From: DMER64 sp049652385
Lineage (GTDB): Bacteria; Bacteroidota; Bacteroidia; Bacteroidales; UBA932
DNA length: 64,000 bases
Direction of reading: 5' to 3'
Assembly (NCBI GenBank): GCA_049652385.1
Contig: JBASDX010000005.1
Span: 195,868-259,867 of the forward strand
In this document: one piece after another, positions 9,565-18,247 of the stretch
Position numbering within the stretch: the first letter of the stretch is position 1
Layout: the number at the start of each line of letters is the position of its first letter
The notes under the pieces: generated by a model
What the model was told of the DNA's origin: nothing
What the model saw: only the letters and a program-made list of their open reading frames with translations
Databases searched by the model: none
Translations under genes and position numbers: made by a program

Positions 9565-10955
9565 CGCACCTTATTGGGAACGTCCAGTTCCAGGTGCGGG
9601 TTATTTTCAGAAGAGCGGCTCAGCATAAAGGACACGACAATAGCTACTACAGCCAATCCAATAAACAGGACTTCTGAATAAACGGCTCCTGCTATTCCTT
9701 TATTGTGTTGGATGATCTTACCCACGAAAATGGGAACAAGCAACATACCCATATTCTGGATCCAGTATATGAGCGAATAAGCCGTTCCTAAATTTTTATC
9801 GGGAATGATTTTTGGTACCGAGGGCCACATGGCGGCCGGCACCAGAGAATAGCCTATGCCAAGGATGGCAATGCCTATGTATCCGAATACCGGAATACCC
9901 GGAGCAAAACCAATGATCAAATGGGCAAAAAACACCAGAAAAGAGCCTAAAATCATCCATTTGGTGGCTTTTCCTTTGAAGTCCACGAGCGATCCAAAAA
10001 TAGGCGTGAAAATCATGGTGGTAAACGGAATGAGCGCCACCATCAACGAAGCCAGTTCACTTTCTATGCCAAACCTTGGGATAATGATGGACGTGGCAAA
10101 ACGTCGGAACGAGATGATACAGGAATAAAAGAACACACACAATAAAGCCACCAGAATAAAATGCTTGTTCCCCAACACTTTGAAGATATCGGAAAACTTG
10201 AATTTATCTTCCTTCTTTTGCACTCCGCCCTCACTGTTCAAGGCGTTAAATGCTTCCTGGATATCGAGTTTTTTATCGAGTGCCACAAACAGGCCCCAAA
10301 CCAGCATTCCGCATAACAACAAGATAAAGCCGGCAATGGCCGGTTTGCTCGTTTCGGCAAAAGGTATGTAATCCAGGTTCAAGTTCACTATGCGGGGTAC
10401 CACAATCAACGCCGTGGCCGTTCCCATGCGGGCCAGAGACAATTGCAGCCCCATGGCCAGAGCCATTTCCTTACCACGGAACCAGCGGGCGATGGAGCGC
10501 GTCACGGCTACTCCGGCAATTTCGCTGCCCAAGCCAAAAAGGGCACACCCGGCATAAGCCAGCGCCAAAGACGGTTTGTTGAAATACTTTCCGAGAAAAT
10601 GGTAAAAAGTACTATCGTTAAAGGCAGAAGAAATACCGTACATCACAATGGCAGCACCCAGTACCATCAACAGTACAAACAACGTTCCCGTAATCTTCAC
10701 ACCCCATTTGTCCAGGAGCATCCCGCAGACAATCAACCCACCCCACACACACAACAAGGAGTAGGCCCCGCCGTACAATCCATAATCAGCAGACGTCCAG
10801 GACAAATCCAGGATTTCCGGATTCTTGAAAATATGTCCTATAGTAGTAAACTGATCATCAAAAAAATACGACGCAAACATGACCAGAGACAAGAACAAAA
10901 GGACAGCCCACCTGGCCCAACGGGAATCCTTCAACAAAGCAAGATTGTTTTTCAT
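9561..10955 (-). CDS. MFS transporter, MFSD1-like (second of tandem pair)
   Basis: 464 residues with about 12 hydrophobic segments, a typical major facilitator. The loop segment RWFRGKEMALAMGLQLSLAR after the fourth/fifth helix resembles the eukaryotic lysosomal MFSD1 branch and its Bacteroidota relatives, whose best-known member exports dipeptides. Substrate here is unknown. It lies 6 bp downstream of a similar transporter in the same orientation. The two share the GKE-ALAMG motif and the SLVPAA(M/L)WPSVPK segment in the C-terminal half, so they are paralogues, possibly a functional pair. Confidence 0.82.
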   Translation of the reverse strand: MKNNLALLKDSRWARWAVLLFLSLVMFASYFFDDQFTTIGHIFKNPEILDLSWTSADYGLYGGAYSLLCVWGGLIVCGMLLDKWGVKITGTLFVLLMVLGAAIVMYGISSAFNDSTFYHFLGKYFNKPSLALAYAGCALFGLGSEIAGVAVTRSIARWFRGKEMALAMGLQLSLARMGTATALIVVPRIVNLNLDYIPFAETSKPAIAGFILLLCGMLVWGLFVALDKKLDIQEAFNALNSEGGVQKKEDKFKFSDIFKVLGNKHFILVALLCVFFYSCIISFRRFATSIIIPRFGIESELASLMVALIPFTTMIFTPIFGSLVDFKGKATKWMILGSFLVFFAHLIIGFAPGIPVFGYIGIAILGIGYSLVPAAMWPSVPKIIPDKNLGTAYSLIYWIQNMGMLLVPIFVGKIIQHNKGIAGAVYSEVLFIGLAVVAIVVSFMLSRSSENNPHLELDVPNKVR

Positions 10956-10961
10956 AAATAT

Positions 10962-12338
10962 TTATTTGGTAATATTAGGTAATTCCAATCCGTATCCTTT
11001 ACGGCTGTCTTCCTTTTTGAGCCACAAGCCCAGGAAGAATGCCAGGACACCCAGTGAGGCAAAAATAAGCATGGGTACCGTATAGTCGTATTGCAACGGG
11101 TCGGTTATGCCTACATTCGTTCTGTCCAACGCTACTCCAATGAGCAGCGGAAAAGCCCATAATCCGATGTTTTGTATCCAGAAAATGACGGAATAGGCAG
11201 AGCCCAGGTACCGGTCTTCCACCAATTTGGGAACAGAGGGCCAAAGCGCCGCAGGAACCAGGGAAAAACTAACACCTAAAATAATAATGGCCGTATAGGC
11301 AATACCTCTGGAAAAATAGGCTTCCGGAACAAGCGCAAACGTCAAATGGCACAAACACATGAGCACTGCACCCACAATGAGCATGGAAGCTCCTTTTCCT
11401 TTATTATCCAGATAAGCCCCCAGCAGCGGTGTCAGCAGCATGGCTCCGATAGGAAACCAGGAAAAAATATCGCTGGCTTCTTTGGCCGGAATCTGCAAGC
11501 GGCACTCCAACATATTGGCTGCGTATTTCTGGAACGGGAAAATGGCCGAATAATACAATACGCATAAACCCGACACAATAAGGAACGCCTTGCTGGTAAA
11601 GAGTTTTCCCAAGTCACTGATTTTAAATTCTTCCTCCGCCTCGTCTGCCAATGCACCCATCTGCCGTTCCAGTTTCCTGTCAAAGAAAAAATATACCAGA
11701 AACGCCAACAGGCCAACCAACAACAATATCATAGTAAGTAAAACAGGCGCTCCCACATGGCCTATACTATCTGCAACGCGTGGGGAAATCCTGAAAACGG
11801 CAAAAACACCCAAACGGGCGATGGCCATTTCTATACCCATGGCCAATGCCAATTCCTTGCCTTTAAACCATTTCACAATTCCTTTAGATACGGTAACTCC
11901 GGCCATCTCTACTCCGCAGCCAAAAATCATGAACCCCAGAGACGTCAATTTGGCCGAGGCCGGCAACGCCGTCCACCAGGAATCGAGCCAAAGCTGTAAA
12001 CTGCTTCCGACAAACGCATCTGTAAGTGCATAATATTTAATGCCTGCACCTGCCAACATCACTACCCCGGACAACAGGGCCGTAAAACGAACCCCCATTT
12101 TATCCAGGATGATTCCGGCAAAAATCAAGAAAAAGGCAAATACGTTCAAAAAGTATTCAGACCCCGTGACAATGCCAAAATGTTCCGAAGTCCATCCCTG
12201 CGTTTCTTCCAACATGCTTTTAAGGGGAGAAAGCACATCCATGAACATATAGGCAAAGAACATCATAGAAGCCAGAAGGATAAGTACGCCCCATCTTACC
12301 AGCGCTTTATCCTTCAGCAATTTTTCCGCTGTATTCAT
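10962..12338 (-). CDS. MFS transporter, MFSD1-like (first of tandem pair)
   Basis: 458 residues, about 12 membrane segments. It carries KWFKGKELALAMGIEMAIAR and SFSLVPAALWPSVPK, matching the transporter just downstream. It is the promoter-proximal gene of a two-gene operon divergent from purA. An imperfect -7 box (TATCTTCG) lies 29 bp upstream of its ATG. Function within MFS cannot be set from sequence; an MFSD1-like peptide transporter is the nearest recognisable branch. Confidence 0.82.
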   Translation of the reverse strand: MNTAEKLLKDKALVRWGVLILLASMMFFAYMFMDVLSPLKSMLEETQGWTSEHFGIVTGSEYFLNVFAFFLIFAGIILDKMGVRFTALLSGVVMLAGAGIKYYALTDAFVGSSLQLWLDSWWTALPASAKLTSLGFMIFGCGVEMAGVTVSKGIVKWFKGKELALAMGIEMAIARLGVFAVFRISPRVADSIGHVGAPVLLTMILLLVGLLAFLVYFFFDRKLERQMGALADEAEEEFKISDLGKLFTSKAFLIVSGLCVLYYSAIFPFQKYAANMLECRLQIPAKEASDIFSWFPIGAMLLTPLLGAYLDNKGKGASMLIVGAVLMCLCHLTFALVPEAYFSRGIAYTAIIILGVSFSLVPAALWPSVPKLVEDRYLGSAYSVIFWIQNIGLWAFPLLIGVALDRTNVGITDPLQYDYTVPMLIFASLGVLAFFLGLWLKKEDSRKGYGLELPNITK

Positions 12339-12367
12339 AGGTTGATTTTAAGATTAAAAAAGAAAAC

Positions 12368-12375
12368 CGAAGATA
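12368..12375 (-). promoter_or_regulatory. Imperfect -7 box for the MFS pair
   Basis: Minus strand reads TATCTTCG, one mismatch to TAnnTTTG, about 30 bp before the first MFS ATG. Weak. Confidence 0.3.
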
Positions 12376-12406
12376 GAATAATTCATCAAGTCTGCAAAAT
12401 TTGTAG

Positions 12407-12414
12407 TATTTTTG
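12407..12414 (+). promoter_or_regulatory. purA: -7 box TATTTTTG upstream of purA
   Basis: Exact TAnnTTTG match ending 8 bp before the purA ATG. No TTTG is seen at the -33 distance. If used, the transcript is nearly leaderless. Confidence 0.45.
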
Positions 12415-12422
12415 TAGGTATT

Positions 12423-13703
12423 ATGAAAGTAGATGTTGTTCTTGGATTACAGTGGGGCGACGAAGGTAAGGGAAAAATTGTAGACTACCTGGCGCAACAA
12501 TATCCGGTTATTGCCCGTTTTCAAGGGGGACCCAATGCCGGGCATTCCCTGCATTTCAATCAGGCTTCCTATATCCTGCACTCCGTGCCCTCGGGCATAT
12601 TTCGCGAAGGTACCTGTAATATCATAGGCAACGGGGTTGTTATAGACCCTATCATCTTTGAAAAAGAATGCAGGATGTTGGAGTCCTTGGGGATTCCTAT
12701 AAAGGAACGGCTGATGCTTTCCAAAAGAGCCCATCTGATACTGCCCACCCACAGGATTATCGATGCAGCCAGCGAGCACGCCAAAGGGTCTTCAAAGATA
12801 GGTTCCACCCTCAAAGGCATCGGCCCTACCTATATGGATAAAACGGGACGCAACGGTCTACGCATAGGCGATATAACGGCGTCCGATTTCAAGGAGCGTT
12901 TCCATGCCCTGAAGTCCAAACATCTGGTGTTCCTCAGGCAATTTGATTACTCCTTCCGGGCAGACGAGGGCGAAGAGGCCTGGATGCAAGCCATTGAGTA
13001 CATAAAAGGATTTCCCCTGATAGATGCTGAATATTATATCAACGACTGCATCAACCAAAACAGACGCGTATTGGCAGAAGGAGCACAAGGAGCTTTGCTG
13101 GACATCGATTTTGGAACGTATCCTTTTGTAACGTCTTCCTCCACCACCTGTGCGGGAGCTTGTATCGGACTGGGATTTCCTCCTGCCAAAACAGGCAAAG
13201 TGTACGGGATTTTTAAAGCGTATTGCACCCGTGTAGGCAGCGGACCTTTTGTGACGGAATTGTTTGATAAAGATGGTGCTGCTTTGCGTGAAAAAGGAAA
13301 AGAATTTGGATCGACAACGGGCAGGGCCCGCCGTACGGGATGGCTGGACCTGGTAGCCTTAAAATATGCCATTGCTTTGAACGGCGTGACCGACCTTATT
13401 ATGATGAAATCGGACGTACTCGACGGTTTCAAGACCATCAAGGCAGCCGTTTCCTACAATATAAACGGAGTGGAAACACAGCACATGCCCTACCATATCC
13501 ATGAAAATATCATTCCTGTTTATAAGGAGTTTGAAGGATGGGATACCGATTTATCACAAATCCGTGATGAAGCAGCACTGCCTGCCGCGTTCCTGCAATT
13601 CATCCGGTTTATTGAAGATCAGGTTGCATTACCCATTAAAATTTTGTCGGTCGGCCCGGACAGGGAACAAACCATAATCAGAGAATTTTTCAATCATGCC
13701 TGA
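12423..13703 (+). CDS. purA: Adenylosuccinate synthetase
   Basis: 426 residues from ATG 12423; the frame stays open further upstream but the conserved start is MKVDVVLGLQWGDEGKGK. It joins IMP and aspartate with GTP to give adenylosuccinate, the first committed AMP step. The P-loop-like GDEGKGK (residues 12-18, with catalytic Asp13), the NAGHS segment and later GSTTGRARRTGWLD are all present. Full length for the family. The dxs ATG lies inside its last codons (8-bp overlap), indicating translational coupling. Confidence 0.96.
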   Translation: MKVDVVLGLQWGDEGKGKIVDYLAQQYPVIARFQGGPNAGHSLHFNQASYILHSVPSGIFREGTCNIIGNGVVIDPIIFEKECRMLESLGIPIKERLMLSKRAHLILPTHRIIDAASEHAKGSSKIGSTLKGIGPTYMDKTGRNGLRIGDITASDFKERFHALKSKHLVFLRQFDYSFRADEGEEAWMQAIEYIKGFPLIDAEYYINDCINQNRRVLAEGAQGALLDIDFGTYPFVTSSSTTCAGACIGLGFPPAKTGKVYGIFKAYCTRVGSGPFVTELFDKDGAALREKGKEFGSTTGRARRTGWLDLVALKYAIALNGVTDLIMMKSDVLDGFKTIKAAVSYNINGVETQHMPYHIHENIIPVYKEFEGWDTDLSQIRDEAALPAAFLQFIRFIEDQVALPIKILSVGPDREQTIIREFFNHA

Positions 13704-15576
13704 CCTTATAGATACCATAAACAATCCACAAGACCTTAAAAAACTGCAGCTTAGCCAATTACCGCTTCTGTGTGACCAAATAAGGGCTTACATCACAGAC
13801 TGCTGCTCGCGCAATCCGGGGCATTTGGGAGCCAGCCTGGGTACGGTAGAATTAACGGTGGCTCTTCATTACGTATACGATGCACCGGAAGATAAAATCA
13901 TATGGGATGTGGGGCACCAGGCTTATACCCATAAAATCCTTACCGAACGCCGTAAGGCTTTTCTGAAAAACAGGTGTTACAACGGACTCAGCGGTTTTCC
14001 GAAAATGAGTGAAAGCCCTTACGACGCCTTTGGTACAGGACATTCTTCCACGTCCATATCAGCGGCCTTAGGCTATGCAACGGCAGCGGCCATGCGTAAA
14101 AACGGAGCAAAAACAATAGCTGTCATCGGCGACGGCTCCATGACGGCCGGACTGGCTTACGAAGGACTGAACAACGCCGGTGCCACCGATACTGACTTGC
14201 TTATTGTTCTGAATGACAACAAGATGGCTATCGAGCCTAACGTGGGAGGGTTGCACAATTCGTTACTCAAGCTTACTACCTCGGCAAGGTACAACAAGCT
14301 CAAATCCAAAACGTGGACAGCCCTGGGAGCAGGCACCGTAAGAGATGCTGTGCAAAGACTGGTGAAAGCCGTAAAACGTTTTTTTGTCAAAAACAGCACC
14401 TTATTCCAACCGTTGGGCATCCGTTATTTTGGGCCCGTGGACGGTCACGATGTGGTACAACTGGTCAATACCTTCAGACGGCTGCAGAAACTGAAAGGCC
14501 CCCGCTTGCTCCATATATTGACTATCAAAGGAAAGGGATTCCCGCCGGCAGAAAACGACCAGGCCGCGTGGCATGCACCCGGATTGTTTGATGTGGAAAC
14601 AGGAAACAAAATAAGCGAATGTGCAGCAGGCGGAAAAACAGCCGTCAAATTCCAGGAAGTTTTCGGACATACGTTATTGGAATTAGCACGTTCCAACCCG
14701 GATATTATAGGTATTACACCGGCTATGCCCAGCGGATGTTCCCTCAGCATTATGATGAAAGAAATGCCGGAGCGTTGTTTTGATGTAGGTATAGCCGAAC
14801 AACATGCTGTCACTTTTTCCGCCGGACTGGCAGCGGCCGGCTACCTGCCCTATTGCAACATTTACTCCACGTTCATGCAACGTGCCTACGATTCCGTTAT
14901 CCACGACGTAGCCATACAAGACCTTAAAGTAGTCTTTTGCCTGGATCGTGGCGGGCTGGTGGGCGAAGACGGAGCTACGCATCACGGAGCCTTTGACCTG
15001 GCGTATTTCAATTGCATACCCAATCTGTTCGTTGCAGCTCCCATGGACGAAGAAGAACTCCGTAATATGCTGTACTCGGCTCAGGATAAAAGGTATAAAG
15101 CCACCAGTATACGTTACCCCAGAGGAACCGGAACGGGTACGAAAGATTGGAGGAAACCTTTTCAATACATCGAACCCGGCAAAGCACGTCTGCTGCATGA
15201 AGGAGCGGATATAGCCCTTCTGAGCCTGGGAACGGCCGGGATCATGGGAGCAAAAGCAGTCGCTCTTGTTGCAGAAGAAGGCCTGAAGGTGCAACATTAC
15301 GATATGCGCTTCCTCAAACCCATTGACCGGGAGGTGCTCGATTATGTGTCACGCCGTTTCACCAAAGTAGTTACTTTGGAAGACGGCTGTGTCATTGGCG
15401 GCTTGCACAGTACCGTATCTGCCTTTATGACAAGCCGTAAAGAAGCGGCCATTACCGTGACCGGACTGGGTATTCCGGATCGTTTCATACAACACGGTAC
15501 TTTGCAGCAGCTTTACAAAGAATGCGGCTATGATGTTGATAGTATTGCCCAAGCGCTCCGGGACCTGGTCTTGTAG
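13696..15576 (+). CDS. dxs: 1-deoxy-D-xylulose-5-phosphate synthase
   Basis: 626 residues. This thiamine-diphosphate enzyme condenses pyruvate and glyceraldehyde-3-phosphate, the entry to the MEP isoprenoid pathway. The TPP site is GDGSMTAGLAYEGLNNAG followed by LNDNKMAI. The transketolase-type glutamate is in GIAEQHAVTFSAGLA, and CLDRGGLVGEDG and the C-terminal domain are present. The product feeds UppS, also in this window. The start overlaps purA by 8 bp. Confidence 0.95.
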   Translation: MPDLIDTINNPQDLKKLQLSQLPLLCDQIRAYITDCCSRNPGHLGASLGTVELTVALHYVYDAPEDKIIWDVGHQAYTHKILTERRKAFLKNRCYNGLSGFPKMSESPYDAFGTGHSSTSISAALGYATAAAMRKNGAKTIAVIGDGSMTAGLAYEGLNNAGATDTDLLIVLNDNKMAIEPNVGGLHNSLLKLTTSARYNKLKSKTWTALGAGTVRDAVQRLVKAVKRFFVKNSTLFQPLGIRYFGPVDGHDVVQLVNTFRRLQKLKGPRLLHILTIKGKGFPPAENDQAAWHAPGLFDVETGNKISECAAGGKTAVKFQEVFGHTLLELARSNPDIIGITPAMPSGCSLSIMMKEMPERCFDVGIAEQHAVTFSAGLAAAGYLPYCNIYSTFMQRAYDSVIHDVAIQDLKVVFCLDRGGLVGEDGATHHGAFDLAYFNCIPNLFVAAPMDEEELRNMLYSAQDKRYKATSIRYPRGTGTGTKDWRKPFQYIEPGKARLLHEGADIALLSLGTAGIMGAKAVALVAEEGLKVQHYDMRFLKPIDREVLDYVSRRFTKVVTLEDGCVIGGLHSTVSAFMTSRKEAAITVTGLGIPDRFIQHGTLQQLYKECGYDVDSIAQALRDLVL

Positions 15577-15588
15577 CTTAATTATCAT

Positions 15589-15621
15589 GGCAGTTGCATG
15601 CGTTTTTTGCCGTTTTTTTTT
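15589..15621 (+). terminator. Possible weak terminator after dxs
   Basis: A 4-bp GGCA/TGCC stem (15589-15592 with 15608-15611) is followed by nine T from 15613. The stem is short and the T-run also forms part of the downstream -33 element, so this is tentative. Confidence 0.25.
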
Positions 15622-15649
15622 GGTAGTTACAGGAAATCGTTTATCTTTG
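15619..15649 (+). promoter_or_regulatory. Promoter of the tRNA-tuf operon (TTTG-N19-TATCTTTG)
   Basis: TTTG at 15619-15622 and TATCTTTG at 15642-15649 are separated by exactly 19 bp, a complete Bacteroidota vegetative promoter. It lies 27 bp before the first tRNA. The tight downstream spacing suggests it drives the four tRNAs and tuf, and perhaps reads on into secE. Confidence 0.8.
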
Positions 15650-15676
15650 CCGCTCCAAAATGCAGGGATGCCTTTT

Positions 15677-15750
15677 GCCGATGTAGCTCAGTTGGTCAGA
15701 GCAGCTGATTTGTAATCAGCAGGTCGGGGGTTCGAATCCCTCTATCGGCT
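15677..15750 (+). tRNA. tRNA-Thr (UGU)
   Basis: Cloverleaf with acceptor GCCGATG/TATCGGC (one G-U pair), anticodon stem GCTGA/TCAGC, and loop TTTGTAA giving anticodon TGT. The T-loop is TTCGAAT. CCA is not encoded. First of a four-tRNA cluster ahead of tuf. Confidence 0.96.
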
Positions 15751-15780
15751 CGACGTTATTTGACAGAATGTGAGACTTAT

Positions 15781-15866
15781 GGGAGGGTACCAAAGTGGCC
15801 AAATGGGGCAGACTGTAAATCTGCTGACGAACGTCTTCGTAGGTTCGAATCCTGCCCCTCCCACCA
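15781..15866 (+). tRNA. tRNA-Tyr (GUA), CCA encoded
   Basis: Acceptor GGGAGGG/CCCTCCC, loop containing GTA, and a long class II variable arm. The tRNA body ends at 15863 with discriminator A, and the genome encodes CCA at 15864-15866, unlike the neighbouring Thr and Gly tRNAs. Confidence 0.96.
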
Positions 15867-15867
15867 T

Positions 15868-15940
15868 GCGGAAGTAGCTCAGATGGTAGAGCATCAGCCT
15901 TCCAAGCTGAGGGTCGCGAGTTCGAACCTCGTCTTCCGCT
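15868..15940 (+). tRNA. tRNA-Gly (UCC)
   Basis: Acceptor GCGGAAG/CTTCCGC, anticodon stem CAGCC/AGCTG-type arm with TCC anticodon, T-loop TTCGAAC. No encoded CCA. It starts 1 bp after the tRNA-Tyr CCA, so processing must separate the two. Confidence 0.95.
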
Positions 15941-15952
15941 CTTATTGCACAA

Positions 15953-16024
15953 GCCAGTGTAGCTCAGGGGTAGAGCGCTTCCTTGGTAAGGAAGAGGTCA
16001 TGAGTTCAAATCTCATCACCGGCT
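15953..16024 (+). tRNA. tRNA-Thr (GGU) with acceptor mismatch
   Basis: Anticodon stem CTTCC/GGAAG with loop TTGGTAA gives GGT. The T arm is ATGAG/CTCAT. The acceptor strands GCCAGTG and CACCGGC pair except for A4 against C69. No encoded CCA. It lies 37 bp before tuf. Confidence 0.92.
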
Positions 16025-16061
16025 CAACATATCATTATCGAGTTATTAAATTATTAATATT

Positions 16062-17249
16062 ATGGCAAAAGAAACCTTTAAAAGGGACAAACCCCACGTT
16101 AACATCGGGACCATCGGTCACGTAGACCATGGTAAAACAACACTGACTGCCGCCATTACACAAGTATTGGCCAAGAAAGGACTGTCGGAACAACGCTCAT
16201 TTGATTCCATTGATAACGCACCGGAAGAAAAGGAACGCGGTATCACCATTAATACGTCTCACGTAGAATACCAGACAGCAGAACGTCACTATGCACACGT
16301 TGACTGCCCCGGCCACGCCGACTACGTCAAAAACATGGTTACGGGTGCCGCCCAAATGGACGGCTCCATTTTAGTGGTAGCCGCCACCGACGGCCCCATG
16401 CCCCAAACGAACGAGCACGTACTGTTGGCTCGTCAGGTAAACGTTCCCCGTATTGTTGTTTTCCTGAACAAATGCGACATGGTAGACGATCCTGAAATGC
16501 TCGACCTGGTTGAACTGGAAGTACGTGACCTTCTGTCAAAATACAATTTTGACGGTGACAACACTCCTGTTATCCGCGGTTCTGCATTAGGTGCCCTGAA
16601 CGGTGAGCCGGAGTGGGAAGAAAAGGTTATGGAATTGATGGACAGCGTAGACAGCTACATCCCCGTCCCCTTGCGTGACAACGAAAAACCCTTCCTCATG
16701 CCTGTAGAAGATATTTTCTCCATTACCGGTCGCGGTACCGTTGCAACCGGTCGTATTGAAACAGGTGTTATCAAAACAGGTGATCAGGTAGAAATTGTAG
16801 GTTTGGGTGAAAAACCCAGAACCAGCGTAGTAACCGGAGTGGAAATGTTCCGCAAAATCCTTGACAGAGGAGAAGCCGGTGATAACGTAGGTCTGTTGCT
16901 CCGTGGAGTAGACAAGAGAGAAGTAAAACGCGGTCAGGTAATTACCCGTCCCGGAACCATTACTCCCCACAGAAATTTTTCTGCAGAAATTTACGTGCTG
17001 AAAAAAGACGAAGGCGGCCGCCATACTCCTTTCCACAACAAATACCGTCCTCAATTCTTCCTGCGTACGCTGGACGTTACCGGTGAAGTACGTCTGCCGG
17101 AAGGTATTGAAATGGTAATGCCGGGTGACAACGTTTCTATCAACGTAGAACTGATTTACCCCGTAGCTCTGAACGAAGGACTCCGCTTTGCTATCCGCGA
17201 AGGAGGTCGTACCGTAGGTGCAGGGCAGATTACAAAAATTGGTGAATAA
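16062..17249 (+). CDS. tuf: Elongation factor Tu
   Basis: 395 residues. This GTPase delivers aminoacyl-tRNA to the ribosome. The G-domain carries GHVDHGKTTL (G1), the RGITIN switch I segment, DCPGHADY (G3) and NKCD (G4). Domains 2 and 3 follow with FSITGRGTVATGRIE and the conserved C-terminus GGRTVGAGQITKI. It sits between tRNA genes in a tRNA-tuf-tRNA-Trp-secE array known from many bacteria. Confidence 0.99.
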   Translation: MAKETFKRDKPHVNIGTIGHVDHGKTTLTAAITQVLAKKGLSEQRSFDSIDNAPEEKERGITINTSHVEYQTAERHYAHVDCPGHADYVKNMVTGAAQMDGSILVVAATDGPMPQTNEHVLLARQVNVPRIVVFLNKCDMVDDPEMLDLVELEVRDLLSKYNFDGDNTPVIRGSALGALNGEPEWEEKVMELMDSVDSYIPVPLRDNEKPFLMPVEDIFSITGRGTVATGRIETGVIKTGDQVEIVGLGEKPRTSVVTGVEMFRKILDRGEAGDNVGLLLRGVDKREVKRGQVITRPGTITPHRNFSAEIYVLKKDEGGRHTPFHNKYRPQFFLRTLDVTGEVRLPEGIEMVMPGDNVSINVELIYPVALNEGLRFAIREGGRTVGAGQITKIGE

Positions 17250-17277
17250 CCTTACCTGTACTGTACAGCGTTTTCAT

Positions 17278-17307
17278 ACAGGTTTGGCTGCCTACAGCTA
17301 AACCTGT
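17278..17307 (+). terminator. Hairpin after tuf
   Basis: Inverted repeat ACAGGTTT (17278-17285) and AAACCTGT (17300-17307), extended by an inner GCT/AGC pairing. There is no T-run after it, so it may be a processing or pausing hairpin rather than a full terminator. It stands 7 bp before tRNA-Trp. Confidence 0.5.
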
Positions 17308-17314
17308 ACCTTAC

Positions 17315-17388
17315 AGGGGCATAGTTTAAGGGTAGAATAGCGGTCTCCAAAACCGTTGATGGGCGTTCGAGTCGCTCTGCCCCTGCCA
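17315..17388 (+). tRNA. tRNA-Trp (CCA anticodon), 3' CCA encoded
   Basis: Acceptor AGGGGCA/TGCCCCT, anticodon loop CTCCAAA (anticodon CCA), discriminator G at 17385, and genome-encoded CCA at 17386-17388. It lies between tuf and secE, the common bacterial arrangement. Confidence 0.96.
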
Positions 17389-17412
17389 ATACAGGATGTT
17401 ACGGTCCTGTAT
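17389..17412 (+). repeat. Hairpin in the secE leader
   Basis: Perfect 8-bp inverted repeat ATACAGGA (17389-17396) and TCCTGTAT (17405-17412), loop of 8. It begins directly after the tRNA-Trp CCA and could guide 3' processing of the tRNA or protect the secE message. Confidence 0.5.
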
Positions 17413-17469
17413 GTATAAATTCAACAACAGGAGAAGCTTCCGTCTCCCTTTGTTGCAAACGAACAAAGC

Positions 17470-17664
17470 ATGAGCAAAATAGGAACGTACTTTAAAGACT
17501 CCTACAACGAACTGGTTTACAAAGTAAGCTGGCCTTCCTGGAGTCAACTGCAAAATAGCGCAATCATAGTAATGGTGGCTTCGGTTATTTTTGCCCTGGT
17601 CATTTTTGCCATGGATTTCACTTTCAGAAATTTAATGGAATTTCTCTACAAAGCTTTGTATTAA
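17470..17664 (+). CDS. secE: Preprotein translocase subunit SecE
   Basis: 64 residues, the short single-helix form. The amphipathic YFKDSYNELVYKVSWPSW segment (residues 7-24) precedes one membrane helix at about residues 30-52. It clamps SecY in the inner-membrane translocon. It lies upstream of nusG as in most bacteria. Confidence 0.93.
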   Translation: MSKIGTYFKDSYNELVYKVSWPSWSQLQNSAIIVMVASVIFALVIFAMDFTFRNLMEFLYKALY

Positions 17665-17685
17665 CTGTATAATTCACAAAGAGAA

Positions 17686-18234
17686 ATGCCGGAATTTGTT
17701 AAAAAGTGGTATGTTGTAAGAGCAGCAGGAGGTAAGGAAAAAAAAGCCAAGGAATACATAGAGAACGAAGTTAAGCGTCTTAACTTACAAGATCGCGTAA
17801 GCCAAATTTTGATTCCCACCGAAAAAATCTATCAAGTCAAAAACGGAAAGAAAATCAGTAAAGAACGCATTTTCTACCCCGGGTACATCTTGATTGAGGT
17901 AGCCCTTACACCTGAAATCCAACACATGATAACAAGCCTTCCGCACGTATCAGGGTTTCTGGGTACTGTAAAAGGAGGGGAACCCGTTCCCATCCGTATA
18001 CAGGAAATCAACAGAATCCTGGGGAAGGTAGATGAGCAGGCAGAACGTGACGAAGAAATCATCACACCCTACCTGGCAGGAGAAGCCGTTAAAGTTATTG
18101 ACGGTCCTTTCAACGGTTTCATTGGAACGGTTGAAGAAGTCCTGGAAGAAAAGAAAAAATTAAAGGTGATGGTGAAAATCTTCGGCAGAAGGACGTTGCT
18201 TGAACTCAGTTTTGTTCAAGTTGAAAAAGAATAA
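17686..18234 (+). CDS. nusG: Transcription termination/antitermination factor NusG
   Basis: 182 residues: NGN domain (about residues 5-115, beginning KKWYVVRAAGGKE) and C-terminal KOW motif (GEAVKVIDGPFNGFIGTVEEV). It binds RNA polymerase beta' and couples transcription to Rho or the ribosome. Standard length, with no inserted domain. 21 bp after secE. Confidence 0.96.
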   Translation: MPEFVKKWYVVRAAGGKEKKAKEYIENEVKRLNLQDRVSQILIPTEKIYQVKNGKKISKERIFYPGYILIEVALTPEIQHMITSLPHVSGFLGTVKGGEPVPIRIQEINRILGKVDEQAERDEEIITPYLAGEAVKVIDGPFNGFIGTVEEVLEEKKKLKVMVKIFGRRTLLELSFVQVEKE

Positions 18235-18247
18235 TTAAGCAATCATT

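Noticed and set aside
12180..12422. N-terminal extension of purA
   Set aside because: The frame is open upstream, but it would cross the divergent MFS gene, and the conserved protein begins at 12423.
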